From assembly GCA_964023205.1 (NCBI GenBank), contig OZ026846.1, forward strand, positions 33,128,194 to 33,192,193: a stretch of DNA of 64,000 nt, written 5' to 3'. Of this stretch, positions 11,528 through 23,632 are shown one piece after another. Both the position numbers and the translations under genes were made by a program. The notes under the pieces are model-generated. The model ran no database searches. It saw only the letters and a program-made list of their open reading frames with translations, and was not told where the DNA came from. Position 1 is the stretch's first letter, and the number at the start of each line of letters is the position of its first letter. Source of the stretch: Lutraria lutraria. Its lineage: Eukaryota > Mollusca > Bivalvia > Venerida > Mactridae.

Positions 11528-12777
11528 AATTAAAGGGTAACACAATGTTGACTTTTCAAGCACTTAGTCGTGTAGAACTATTAAAGTTATGATGATTCCT
11601 GCATTTTAAAAAAAATCCATCATCTATGACGTCATCAGATAGGAATGTAAATGGTTTATTGTAGCATTAAGCGTTCATTTCTGGCCAGTTATTGAAGTAT
11701 TAACTCCCTCTGACCTCATAACACACATTGAATAACTTAATCTGTAATCAGTTGTTTTGTGTTTCACAGTACACATACTTAGGTCAAAAGTAGTCCGTCG
11801 ACGATGAACAGAAACAAAAGGTATCCGATTGAAAAGGAGTTTATCAAAGTGTAAACACCCTCCATTGACCAATCAAAATGCGTAGATTTGTTAGAATTGG
11901 AGATAAATGATTATCAAGCCGATTTACGTAGATAATTCTACTTTTCCCGAAAATAATGGCAAATTTCCGTGCTTTACACACAAATCACACCAAGGATGCT
12001 ATAGTAACCCACAATTAAATGTGCAATACTGTTTAACTCCCAACTGAACAAAAAAAATATAACTGTACGTACGTACACCACTTTGTATAGACGTGATAAT
12101 TATTAAAATCTTCAGTGATATTTTTATCTGTAAATTAACTTTTACATGTTTGTGTATAGATTTACGATGAAAATGGAGTAAGAAAATACAACAAATTATA
12201 AATATTGTCGCACTTCGTAGTGTTTGATCTTAATTCTTATAAATGAAATCTTACTATAATTAAGTTTTCACGTCACTATTTTTTACGCAATTTATAAATA
12301 TCATAAATTTTGTAAGTATTAGTTTATGTCACCATAAAAATGGATTTACAAAGTGTCTAATGGAAAATTAAGATATGATTCTGTTGAAGAATTTTGTGAC
12401 TGTGAAAATTGTGTTTTGGTGGATAACGTGGAAGAAAATGTTGGCTGTGATTCTATTATGCAAATGTGATTTCCTAAGCTTATTCCTCACAATTAAATGC
12501 GATATCTATATCAATCAGCCATTCTCTTTCGCTCCCGCTTGTTCGCCATATCCATGTGTATGCAATATGACGTCACACGCACCTGCTAATCGATTGTAAA
12601 TGGGTAAAATGGCGGCGCCCAATACACTTCCAGATATCCCAGTTTCTACGATATTTTCATAAAATATCTTCAATATGCGTATTTTAACGCTCAAATGATT
12701 TAATTTGCTCAGAATAGTAATGAATAACTGTTTAAATGAGATTAATACATATAATTAGGGTTGCGTTGCCCTTTAAT
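11528..12777. mobile_element. Probable non-autonomous DNA transposon of about 1.25 kb
   Basis: The ends ATTAAAGGGTAACACAA (11528) and the complement of TTGCGTTGCCCTTTAAT (to about 12777) are imperfect inverted repeats next to TTA/TAA. The interior (including a 74-codon frame at 12375-12599) shows no transposase motif. Confidence 0.55.
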
Positions 12778-13065
12778 GTTAATGAACGAAATTTTGCCGG
12801 AGTGATTGATAATGTACATTTTTTTTGTATATGAAATAGCAGAACTTGATATCGGCAGACGATGATTATAAACGTCGAATAATTGGCTATTTCATTAAAT
12901 TCTGATAATGAAGTATATAATTATGTAGGTAATTACACACATTTGTATGTATATGTATGACAGTCTAGCGTATGGTTGTTTAACAGCTATTTTACGATAT
13001 CATTTTACTGTGCTGCTTCGAGAAACAGAACTGCGACTCGATTCTGATCCTGGCCCCAAAACTGT

Positions 13066-13295
13066 TATAAAACTTGAGAATTGTCTCTGAGCTCGATTCT
13101 CCATTCAATTCTCAAATTATTATGTCTGAAAAGAGATCAGATTAATATCTAAATACATATTCAAATAGATAATGCTGTCTATGTAAGTTATTTGTAATAT
13201 CTCTATTAATTGTCTGATCATATTTGACGTATACAGTCAAGATATGAGATTAGAGATTGGAGACCGATCTCAAGTTTTATAACCTCGGAATCTAT
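13066..13295. repeat. Inverted repeat
   Basis: TTATAAAACTTGAGA and TCTCAAGTTTTATAA form perfect 15-bp arms about 200 bp apart, with further GAGATC/GATCTC pairing inside. Confidence 0.55.
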
Positions 13296-13565
13296 AAGAC
13301 TCTATTTATAGTCAGAATTGCGGTCTCTTAGAGTACTGATGGATAGTCTGTCGTTAGCAGATAGAACAGAAAGTCCCAGACCGACCACTCTGTCTTATAT
13401 GCTTACCTATCCAGGGCGACAGAGCTTCCCCAGAGAGTTAATTACGACTGCAGAGCGATCCTAGATCATTTCCAAGATCAATTAGATCAAAGCATGTTTA
13501 TTTCTCCATTATATACGCATAACTTCACAAGTTACATATTATTTCATGATAAAACCAACAGACTA

Positions 13566-13680
13566 CAGTAAACCCCCCTAAAAACCGGACCCACTGAAAT
13601 TCGGAATTCTCAGAAAACCGGACTTTTGATCGACCGAGTTCTAGTCCGAAAGGGTTCAATTCCGGAGTTTTAGTGTACTT
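13566..13680. repeat. Single end of a Tc1-like element
   Basis: TACAGTAAACCCCCCTAAA followed by CCGGACCCACTGAAATTCGG resembles one terminal repeat of a CAGT-ended DNA transposon; a matching second end was not found nearby. Similar CGGACT motifs lie at about 370-420. Confidence 0.4.
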
Positions 13681-14079
13681 TATTTACGTAACATACCGAG
13701 TCAACTGTAATCAAGAAATGTTAGGTCTTGTTGTAGTTTTCAATTATACTAGGAAGTTAGACCAAATTATTGATTTTACGGGAGTCAGTTAACAAGAAAG
13801 TATAACACTCGTATTTTCTGTATTTGTTTAATTATGTACACCACACATTTCATAAACACAGCTGATATGTTTGGCTTATAAACCGTTAACATTCTTGATT
13901 ATAGAAAATTTTGACACTTAACATTATATCTCTAAGATTAAAAATAGGATTCGTTTAATTTACAAACAAGGAGTAATAATGTTTTAGAATTTAAAACCTG
14001 TTTTCTTAGCCGCTAATGTACAGTAATTAAGACAGTGGCTGATATCTACTTAAAGCAATCTTGTTTGTTTGTTTATTTG

Positions 14080-14278
14080 AATTTTACGCCCCTTTTCAAC
14101 AGCCAGAGTCATATGAGGCGGACAGTTCATCTGACCATCGTTCCCCATCCTCAGTATACAAGTACCTACTTCTCACATAAAGAGACATAGTCACCACGAC
14201 CCTCTCTCAGTGAGAGGTTACACTGATTTGAAGTGAGCGACCTTAACCACTCGACCTCGGAGGCGGCGGGTCTTCAAT
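14080..14278 (-). repeat. tRNA-derived SINE, same family as 62405-62660
   Basis: The complement of this stretch shares CGAGTGGTTAAGGTCGCT, TCTCTTTATGTGAGAAGTAG, AACTGTCCGCCTCATATGAC and GTTGAAAAGGGGCGTAAAA with the plus-strand copy at 62.4 kb; together they outline the whole element. Confidence 0.75.
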
Positions 14279-14419
14279 AATCTCACGCAATATCTTTTTT
14301 ACATTATGATACACAGGACACTGCAGTATACAACCGTAAATAATCAACAACAACGTTGAATTCTAACTAAACAACAACAACGCTAAACTTCTTAAGTTTA
14401 TAATTGAAAAAAATGAAAA

Positions 14420-14503
14420 GCTAAGCACCCGATGCTTGGCTTGAACCCACGGCCTCTTGCTAGTTAATCAGATGTCCTATCAACTAAGCCAATCAGAGTG
14501 GTT
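14420..14503 (-). repeat. tRNA-derived SINE head
   Basis: The complement carries A-box TTGGCTTAGTTGATAGGACA and B-box GGCCGTGGGTTCAAGCC at tRNA spacing. Confidence 0.55.
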
Positions 14504-15885
14504 TATATCACAGACAACTTCAGTCGTAACTACTCGGGCATTTCCGTGACTGAGAATACGCCTCGTACATACGTATTATAGATATAGTGTAGGGTTACAA
14601 ATTTTGGTCATGCGGTTTCCGGTCACTACTTTTTCAACACCTAGGCACTCGTTTTCAAGTATCATTCACTGAATTATAGACTTTCGACCTAATTTATCGT
14701 TCATAATTGATAAAATGGTAATTAAGTTCCTATTGAAAAAGAAACAGATTGTTTCCATCGTTAGATCCTCGGGCCGGGTTAGCTCAGTCATGGCAAGTCA
14801 ACACTACACCGAGGCACCTTTCTTTAGACAAACGCCAAGGAGTTCCGAAAGGGACAACTTAATATAATTTTATACATGTTTGTTACGTGTCAGAAAATGA
14901 AATTTTATATCTGGCTTAATAAATTATACTTTTTAGTTACTGTGTTTTATCATTTGACAGTTTAGCATGAATATACCCCTGTGATGCAATGAAAAGTCAA
15001 GCTGACCAGACATTACTGGTTTGGACATCCTAATCGGTGGTCAGTCGCATGTTGATCAGGGATGTTATATAGCATGTATACCTGGTTATATATATTAATA
15101 TGTATATTAATATTCAATAAATGTATTTAATATATACAGTCAAACCAGTGTTCGTAGCGACCTCCGAATATTGGTCATTTGGCTGAGTTTTCTCGTATTG
15201 GTCCAGTTAACATTTTTATTGACATAGTCTCTCCCATATAACACGTACTGGGCATTTATTAAATATCACTACCATTATCATATGATTTATAAATAAACAC
15301 AATTATGAAATACATTTGTTGTACTTACCTTGTGAAATTCTGTTCACAGAGTACGTTCGGATATTTGAATAACAAACGACACACATGAGAAGTATTTTCC
15401 TTCATTAAAAGTTAATTAGCCAGTACCATTCATCCAATTTGCAAACAACCAATATTCCGAAACATTGAAAAATGCTTCGGTATACTTGTTTCTGTTAAAT
15501 TCTTCATAAATTGTGCGGTGCATTTAACACGACCACAAACGCGTGGTAAGGTTATTGTATCCGATACAGGTATTGCTTTATAATTTCAAAGCTGACACAT
15601 ACTCGTATATGTACGTAACTACTCGTTTATTGGGAACACATAAATCCAAAAAAAAGTTCCTGTTCCTTTTCACCAACAAGTTGGCGACTGGTGACGTTCT
15701 ATCTTAGATAATTGACCATTTTATTGATGATGAACCATTTCGTGACTAAACCATGACGTACACCGTTTTGAAGAAATCAAATACATGTACATTTGTAAAG
15801 AAATACACTAAACATTGGTCTATTTTTCATCCGGGGCTGATTTTGATCATTCAAGCATTTTGAGGATTTAATTATGTTTTTACAG
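14504..15885. other. Intergenic, nothing coding recognised
   Basis: AT-rich. It contains one end of a CAGTCAAACC-type MITE at about 15137-15210 (TACAGTCAAACCAGTGTTCG) and a chance-looking segment upstream of the candidate exon at 15886. Confidence 0.5.
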
Positions 15886-16127
15886 ATCCGAACGGTGGAT
15901 ATGCGACAAAGAATGAACTTTAAATGAAGCAGAACAGAACAAACTGGATTTATTTTGATAACACTGACAGACATAACGCTTGTCGTCCAAGACCGTTGCT
16001 GGTTCTCGATGACTCTGTCCGAACAAAGTCTTTCGTACACAGCATCATGGACCGGGAACCAGTAATACCGGCCACCCCTCCATCTGTGATGTGGTCCATA
16101 GGATATGTGTTTCCTGTAAGGGTCCAG
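15886..16127 (+). other. Candidate coding exon, unrecognised protein
   Basis: TATGTTTTTACAG precedes 15886, and GTAATG follows 16127 (an alternative donor GTAAGG follows 16115). An ATG at 15924, directly preceded in frame by TAA, opens 68 codons starting MKQNRTNWIYFDNTD and continuing through LLVLDDSVRTKSFVHSIMD and IPATPPSVMWSIGYVFPVRV. Local GC is higher than in the flanks and residue use looks protein-like. Both donors leave phase 0. The opposite strand is also open here (about 127 codons), so strand is not secure. No family recognised; no partner exon found nearby. Confidence 0.35.
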
Positions 16128-16233
16128 GTAATGTGACAGTCTTTTAACTTTATTTTGCATAACAAATCTTCGTAGCCAAACTGATATGTGACTTGTTTAT
16201 TTTTTTATGAAATACATTCACCAAAGTTCTAAT

Positions 16234-16422
16234 AATTGACTATTGTCAAAGCTGTGTTAGTGGCCACCTCCCAAATAAAGGCCACCGTTTGAATTAAGGC
16301 CATTTTATAAAAAAAACTGTCATTGATTGTTCCGAATAAGATAACACCCGAATAATGTTCACTTGCCATTAAAGACTACATTTCGTCTTTCCCAGGTGTG
16401 GCCTTTGTTCACAGGCTAGACT
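16234..16422. mobile_element. MITE of the AAAGGCCAC family
   Basis: Internal AATAAAGGCCACC near the left end pairs with GGTGTGGCCTTTGTTCACAG at the right end, which finishes CTAGACTGTA. The left end is degenerate. Relatives: 34787-34962, 35150-35303 and 45585-46223. Confidence 0.65.
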
Positions 16423-16498
16423 GTATATTGTTTGAAAGATTAACTTCGTAATATTGTACCATCCAATTATTAATACTATATATACACACAAATAAGAA

Positions 16499-16630
16499 TT
16501 ACGCCATGCTTTATATACTGATCAAGGGAAGTAACCGCTGTCAGGAGTTCGTCAAACTCCCCACAGCGGTTACTTCCCTTGATCGGAACTGTATTTTACA
16601 ATGATCTTTAGTTAGGTGGGGCGTAATATT
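16499..16630. mobile_element. Small palindromic element
   Basis: GATCAAGGGAAGTAACCGCT and its perfect complement form 22-bp arms around a 21-base loop, enclosed by wider ends ATTACGCC and GGCGTAAT. Confidence 0.75.
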
Positions 16631-17449
16631 TAAGAAGGCAGGTAGTGTGGTGGTTGCGGGGACCATTATATTTCATTTCTATCTATGGTAGGGGACTTTT
16701 GGGGAGGCCCTGAATCCGCCACAAGTTCTTGTATACTGCTGTTATCGTGCCTAAACGTTTATTCATAATTAATGCATGAAGTACAGAAATAATTAATGAC
16801 TATATTAGTTACATGTACATGAATATAAAACTATCTCATCGCAAAAATGTGCAACTGTAAGATATTTGAAATATAATATCGGGTCAAGGCCTTCTTGATA
16901 AGTGGTATCGATATTCATTTCATTTATGGTTTTACAAGTACGACATTCTAATATCTTTTTCAGGTTTTATGACCGTGTTTTAAACATATCGACCGGCATT
17001 AATTGAACCTAACATTTTCCCTTTAATTCTGTACCAGTATAATCCATTTACTCCACAAGTAACGATGAATATCTCTTCGAGCAATCAGCGACGAACGAAG
17101 GATGAACGGGCTCAGAAGTGTACCGAGCCCAGGATTTGAACTCACGATCATAACGAAGTATAATATAAATTCATAAGATAATTAGAACGGAGCCGATTGG
17201 AGTCAAGTCGAAATGAGCAGAGCCGAACGGAACGGACGAAACGGAACTTGGTGAATGATATTTCTTATATGTACGTATGGATAGTCGGTCTCAGATTCTG
17301 TTATGTTATAATCACTCTCGATGGCAAAGATATTAAATATAATTCCTCTACGTCTTGTGGTCGAACCCTCTCTAGAAGTATTTATATCTTACCGGATACG
17401 GTTGGTTGATATAAAGTCCAATTGACTTAATAATCTTATACTAGTATAC

Positions 17450-18073
17450 AGTGCAATCTCTCCCGTGAAAGTAACACCCTTTGTGAGTAGCAGAATTACG
17501 TTGTTGTTAAGGGGATGTTTTTGTAGAGAGGTTAAATTAGTACTTAAATCGTGCAGTGGAAAAAATCATGCTGTTGTTGAAGGGACATTTTGCTTAAACC
17601 CACAACAGGGGTATATAAAGGAGGTAATGGCTGGTGGGTGGTTTCCCTTGATTTTTAAACTGTTTTCAGGTCAGGGAGAGATTTTTTAAAATATCTGATA
17701 TTAAATGGTGATTTTAATCACTAAAAAAAGTTCTGTATGAAGCATGATGATTCTTTTATCAGTTCAGATAAGAAATTTCAAAATGTATGAAGATTTAGGT
17801 TCTTATATTTTCAAAACAATTTATAACGGAAATTCAAATTTGAATTAGAGGGAGGAGTTTATATGGTTTAAACCCACCGTCTGCTTCAGCTATTTATAGA
17901 TTCAGTACAGTAAGTCAGCATTCACTGTATGTCTATCACTGATAAAACAATGTAGAGAGAGAGAGAGTTCATTTGATAAAACAATGTAGAGAGAGAGTTA
18001 ATTTGCATCCGATAGTCTGATCGGAAGTTGCTCCTTTAAGAGAGGGGCCGCTCTGGAGAGGTTGTACTGTATA
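17450..18073. mobile_element. CAACCTCTC-family MITE split by a later insertion
   Basis: The left end is CAGTGCAATCTCTC at 17450, the right end GGCCGCTCTGGAGAGGTTGT then ACTGTA at about 18073. The middle matches other copies until about 17595 and resumes at about 18025, so about 430 bp of other sequence, including a GAGAGA tract, appears to have been inserted. Confidence 0.5.
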
Positions 18074-18339
18074 ACAATGTAAGCACATATAAATAATACA
18101 ACTGTTTTATCGCTTATGACATTTGTAATAAGGACCACTAGACAATTGTCTGGACTTATATGACATAAATATAAAAATTCATTACTGTACATTTATTATG
18201 ATTCCTTCATAATGAGTCAGTCCATGTTAGCACATTGTTTTATAAACTTGAGACAATGCCCCCACACCCAGCCACAACATGGATAGTTTGTGAATCAGAA
18301 GTCGGTATGGTTGCGAAAGACCGTATCCATTCAACCGAG

Positions 18340-18425
18340 GAGCTGGCTTCTGTGTTAGTCTAATGGTTATCTCTTATAACAGATCTGTGTATGGTTTGAG
18401 CATGAAATCCGCAACATTGCTTTTT
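18340..18425 (+). repeat. tRNA-like SINE fragment
   Basis: TTAGTCTAATGGTTATCTC resembles an A-box and TATGGTTTGAGCATGAAATCC a weak B-box. It fits the SINE style of the window but is degenerate. Confidence 0.35.
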
Positions 18426-19309
18426 GGAAACTGAAAGATAATTCAGCTTTCAATAGCCGTCACTGACTCGACGCGTATGATTTTTTATGCGGACCTAGGT
18501 ACTGTTTTATCTACATCCGCCATGCTATTCCCGTCTCTAAATGGGTTAAATCAAAAGTGCCTGTGAGCCAGTCATGTCGCCTTAACTAGTTTCAGTTTTA
18601 TGTTGCTGTGCAAGTCTACGTAAGTTTAGTTTCCCACGGGTACTTTCAGTATTTTGATTATCCACGAATTCCACCTAGCGGGTAGTCGTCTAGAACAAAT
18701 TAAGGTTCGGTATTCATTGTCCACATTGTCCCCTATGTCAAGCACTGAGGTGTACTTAATAAGTTACAATATTTCTTGATAAGTGCATCGCTATGTCGTA
18801 CGTTGTGTCAAAAGGATTGAGTTTTATTTGTTTGTTTATAGTGTATTATTTGAACCAAAAAAGTAAAAACCTTGGTGGGATATTTAAATATTTTTGTATT
18901 TCAAAAATGTAATCTACGTTAAATAGACGTTTAACCAATCCAAATCAAGCTTCCGGGTGATATGGCGTCCATTCACCCCTGGAAAGTAGAGAGTATGCGA
19001 GACAACAACGCCAGTTACTGGCTTATTGTTATAGTATTTACTCCAGAATTAATGCAGAAACACGTATATCAGCTCCGTTCACTAGATAACGATTCTAAAT
19101 TGAATCTAATGATAATGCACCGACTTGCTTGAATGTTAAAATACTAAATGACACATGATAAGACGCATCTTTTAGTGTCTCTATATGGTGATAATGATTT
19201 CATTACAACGATTGATCTTGATTTTATTACTTGTCTAATACCACGTCAATAAAAAACGGCCTGTGACCTTGTGCAATTAGGTTAACTAGACTAAGTTTGA
19301 AAGGTTAGG

Positions 19310-19530
19310 CGGCATTCGTGGTCGTGTGGCTATAGTATCTGACTAATTATCACAGACCCATAATCGCTGGGTGTTCGAATCACTTCTGGGCACAAGTTTC
19401 ATATGTGAGTAAGCTGTCCGGCTAATTTACGAAAGGTCGTTTGCTCTACCTGCATGTAAGCATGGTGTCTTTATGCACCGTTAAAGCAGTCGCCAAATGA
19501 CCCTGGTAAAACCTTTATCAAATTTATAAA
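19310..19530 (+). repeat. tRNA-derived SINE
   Basis: GTGGTCGTGTGGCTATAGTA (A-box) and GGGTGTTCGAATCAC (B-box) are followed by a tail with AAGCTGTCCGGCTAA and AGTCGCCAAATGACC. The tail resembles that of 30800-30985; the head matches 21505-21780. Confidence 0.65.
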
Positions 19531-19582
19531 GTGACACTGCGAGCTGTTCTCAAAGAAATATATTGCAACCGAATCAGGTCTA

Positions 19583-20562
19583 GGGGTTGGTGTCTACATA
19601 TAGTTTGTGGGTGTCTACATATTGTATGTGGTGTTTCTACATATAGTAGGTGGTGTTTCTACATATAGTATGCGGGTGTCTACATATGGAAATGGTATTT
19701 CTACATATTGTATGTGGTGTTTCTACATATGGTAGGTGGTATTTCTACATATATAAGATGTAGGTGTCTACATTATGTGGTATTTCTACATATAGTATGT
19801 AGGTGTCTACATATTGTATGTGGTGTTTCTACATAATTATTATGGTAGGCTGTATTTCTACATATATTATGTGGGTGTCTACATATGGTAGGTGGTATTA
19901 CTACATACAGTATGTGGGTGTCTACATATTGTATGTGGTATTTCTACATATAGTATGTGGTATTTCTACATATAGTATGTGGGTGTCTACATATTGTATG
20001 TGGTGTTTCTGCATATTGTATGTGGTATTTCTAAATATAGTATATGGGTGTCTACATATTCTATGTGGTGTTTCTACATATTGTATGTTGTATTTTTACA
20101 TACAGTATGTGGGTGTCAACATATTCTATGTGGTGTTTCTACATATTTTATGTGGTATTTCTACATACAGTATGTGGGTGTCTACATATTGTATGTGGTG
20201 TTTCTACATATAGTATGTGATATTTCTACATACAGTATGTGGGTGTCTACATATTGTATGTAGTGTTTCTACATATAGTATGTTGGTGTTTACAAATGGT
20301 AGGTGGTATTTCTACATATAGTATGTGGATGTCTACATATGGTAGGTTGTATTTCTACATATAGTATGTGGGAGTCTACATATGGTAGGTGGTGTTTCTA
20401 CATTAAGTACGTGGTATTTCTACATATTGTATGCGGGTGTTTTTACATATTGTAGGTTGTGTATCTTCATATAGCAGGTTGGTGTTCCAACATATTGTGG
20501 GTGGGTATTTCTACATATTGTAGGTGGTGGTTTCTATATATGGTAGGTGGAGGTTTCTAGAT
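19583..20562. repeat. Minisatellite, about 46 units of 20-21 bp
   Basis: Units such as TTTCTACATATAGTATGTGG and GTGTCTACATATTGTATGTG alternate in an imperfect higher-order pattern of about 41 bp over nearly 1 kb. The apparent frames across it (tyrosine, valine and cysteine-rich) are by-products of the repeat. Confidence 0.9.
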
Positions 20563-20615
20563 GTCTTTCCCAACTGCGTTGCTACTCTCCATTTTGTTGG
20601 ATTGTTTAATGTAAA

Positions 20616-20720
20616 ATGTCGCAGCTGTATGATCGCTACCCGGCTGTTATTGAACCATACGTTACAAAACAAGCCAGCAGCGCACTGAGTGACTACAATA
20701 TTTATATGATAACATTTTAG
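20616..20720 (+). other. Short ORF of 34 codons beside the 19.6 kb minisatellite
   Basis: The ATG at 20616 opens MSQLYDRYPAVIEPYVTKQA and continues to a TAG near 20718, with a possible donor CTGA|GTGACT inside it. Composition is protein-like and GC is raised relative to the neighbouring array. I recognise nothing; it may be a first exon or chance. Confidence 0.15.
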
Positions 20721-21568
20721 GTTACTTAGTTCATTGGCTGTAATTATATCTTTTTATCAATTAACTGTTTCAAGGTGTCCCTCGATTTGCTTGTTATTTA
20801 GACAATTTAATACGTATACAGGAAGTCTACAGTGTCCTGTCCAATCATAATACACTTCCTGATTTTCTCTACAGTTATCACGTTAAGTTGTGAATCCATT
20901 CAACATGGTTTATCTAGAGTAGTACGATATCTTTAATTTGTATTCACTTAAGCGGCACACGTGACCTTGATAAATCACGTGACGCTATTCTCTTTAATTT
21001 TGTAAGATAACAAACTGGGATTTCACACAAAAGGTCTGCAACTTATTATTAAATCCTTGGTCTAGACGACAACCCGACATTATATAGATGGAAGAAGTGG
21101 ACAGAAATCAAGGAATCGGGTTTGACACTTCATGTGCAGTAATAAGAACTTAAAAGATAAAACGCTTCTGGACAAGTGTTGCCCGATCTACAAAAAATGC
21201 CATACCTGATATTAATTGAAATGGAACCGTTGGAAAGAATACTCTTATAAGTTAAGTCGTTCATAATGCTGGCTAAACCGGTTTCAATGAAAGACGATAA
21301 ACAGTAAGCTAAATTACACAGACGTAGCTTTATTGATTTTAAAAAATAATCTCGGGAACCCAAACCGGATAGAACTTTAAATTTGTCCATAAGTAAAGAT
21401 ATATATACACACATTTGTTATAATAAAAATAATTAACATTACATTGGTATTATATATACATGTATTTATATATTAAAATTTGTCTATATACATATACCAC
21501 ATCGAGCTTAGTCGTCGTGTGGTTATAGCCTCTGACAAGTAATCACTAGTTTTTTTTCAATGCTGTGA

Positions 21569-21642
21569 GTCAATCTCTACCCAGAGTTGTCGTTCCTTTC
21601 CAGTGAGCGTAGCGGGAACGACAACTCTGGGTAGAGATTGAC
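21569..21642. mobile_element. Hairpin element A, 74 bp
   Basis: Near-perfect 29-bp arms: AGTCAATCTCTACCCAGAGT and GTTGTCGTTCC against their complement, around a 16-base loop. A second copy lies at 46715-46806. Confidence 0.85.
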
Positions 21643-21716
21643 TTTAACTGGTTCCCGTTCCATGATGCAGTGCACCAAAGGTCTTAGTACACACAAGTCA
21701 ACGGGAACCAGTTTAA
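21643..21716. mobile_element. Hairpin element B, 74 bp
   Basis: Arms TTAACTGGTTCCCGTT and AACGGGAACCAGTTTAA with GCAGTGCACCAAAG between them. A diverged copy lies in opposite orientation at 46364-46438. Confidence 0.8.
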
Positions 21717-22277
21717 GATTGACTGTGAGTTAGAATCGTACCCGGAACCTATATAAGTTCACATGTCAGGAATCTGTATAGCCAGCTTATGGTTGTGAGA
21801 TAGTTCTGCCGAGGCATACATCTGATGTTTTCCACCAATTGACGTTAAATCCCCGAGATAATTACAAAAATGTACATGTATACAATACAATGCTGATCTG
21901 TATTGGTTTGAGTGTCTGAGATATTTCACACACATATAGATTAAACTATTTTAATGTATAATATCACGAATGTAAAATATGCTATATTTAACACGTATAT
22001 ATCTTTAATTTCTTTTATGTTATAATACCACTATCCTTGTATCTGTATACATATACATGTATATAAGTCATGATTGTTTAATTTGATAGTTTTAGATGCT
22101 GTCTATCAAATATCAACATTTTTTCCTGTTAATCAAATAATACCCGCAGATTTTCTGTCTGAGAATATTGTATATCGGTTCGTTGTCTTTTAATTACCAA
22201 ATACTGTTCACCAGTAAATAACTGTAAATCTTTAACAGGCAAATGCTTGATTTTCAAATTCCATTCTTGCCGCTTTG

Positions 22278-22688
22278 TACGGAATCCGGTTAGTGCCATA
22301 TTCGTGTATGTAATATCGTGCCTAGCACTCTTAGGAAGAGGCAAGAGAATCGGGCGAGACACAAAGCGAGGCACGATATTGTAACACGAGAACTCACACT
22401 GTCGCAGTATCCACACAACGAGATTTCGCGTTAGAATATCATGCCTCGCTTCGTGTCTCGCCTGATCTTCCTGTCTCACGTTTCAAGGTCGACACGAGAG
22501 ATGCGAAGCGAGACACGAAGCCAGACACGAGATGTCGGCGATATATATAGTTCAGACCATATAATGTTCAAACCATGAGACACGAGGCTTCGTGAGACGT
22601 GAGAATCGGGCGATACACAAAGCGTGACACAATATTCCGTCGAAACACGAAATACGATTTTCTATATGGCACTAACCGGATTCCGTAG
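22278..22688. mobile_element. Foldback element of about 410 bp
   Basis: Perfect terminal arms CGGAATCCGGTTAGTGCCAT and its complement. The interior is a patchwork of CGAGACACAAAGCGAGGC variants in both orientations, so the whole element can fold on itself. The 116-codon minus-strand frame across it is a by-product. Confidence 0.8.
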
Positions 22689-23632
22689 TAGCTTTGTTAT
22701 GGATGTTATTACTGATGGTGATGATGACGTTCTGAATTGTAATTATTTTTAGCTATAAGCAATAAATTGTCAAGTGAGGGTCTAGTGGTCAGATGTCAGA
22801 GAATGAAACGAAAGTTAATGAATTAGTGTCAGCTGATACTTAAAATATAAACATTGACAAAAAGCTTATACAACAACGTGGATGGTCGTTTTGTTTGTTT
22901 TGCATTTTATATTTAATCAACATTATCGCTTTATTGTTTCAATATCAACAATAATTATTGACAATATAAATACAGGATTTATTTTCACCATAAAGGATAA
23001 TTATCAACATGTCTCTAATGTACACTACACACAGCAAAGTGATCACCTTATTTAGTTACTGGTGTTCGATATACGAAACTTCCTGAAATTCATCGATTCT
23101 GATTTCCAAGAATTACACAATATTCACCTGTTTTACTAAGAAATTATTGGTTAAATTCTAGAGATAAAATCTTGCTGCCTACAAATGTAACTAGGAAGTA
23201 AAAAAAAAACACCACGTGGATGTCGTAGATCACGTGTTTGTTCGACACCAGCACACTATGAATTCATAATTAACATATTTCTTACAATATACAACATGTA
23301 GATCATGTTTATTAAACCAAACCAAGCAAAATAAAAACTTGTTCATAGCAGAATCTCTGGACATGCATTTCGTTTTTTAGCAATCACGGTTCATGGCTGA
23401 AGTGGATTGATAAAACATTGACGAACATGATTATATCGGTATTTGCTACTTCATTTCGGGTAGATATGACGTATCTCGATTGATGGTCTGGTTCCGTCTT
23501 TCGATATTTCAGATATTTTTTCAGTGTCCCCATCCCGACTAACGTTACAAGTAATGTGCTAAGAAAGTCACAGGATACGGCTGATGCGTGTATTGAAGCT
23601 TTACATCAAGCACGATAAAGAATCAGGAATAC
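22689..23632. other. Intergenic, nothing recognised
   Basis: AT-rich; no exon, repeat end or RNA gene identified by eye. Confidence 0.4.

Larger units (their letters stand above)
21505..21790 (+). repeat. tRNA-derived SINE disrupted by two hairpin elements
   Basis: Head TAGTCGTCGTGTGGTTATAG resembles 19310-19530. Its B-box region (TTAGAATCGTACCCGG at 21730) is displaced by two inverted-repeat inserts at 21569-21716, and the tail GTATAGCCAGCTTATGG follows. Confidence 0.5.

Noticed and set aside
12609..12659. ATGGCGGCGCCC short ORF of 16 codons
   Set aside because: Stops quickly, has no donor, and lies inside a probable transposon (11528-12777).
19803..20263. Frames of 94-136 codons rich in Tyr, Val and Cys
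   Set aside because: By-product of the 20-21 bp minisatellite; overlapping frames are equally open.
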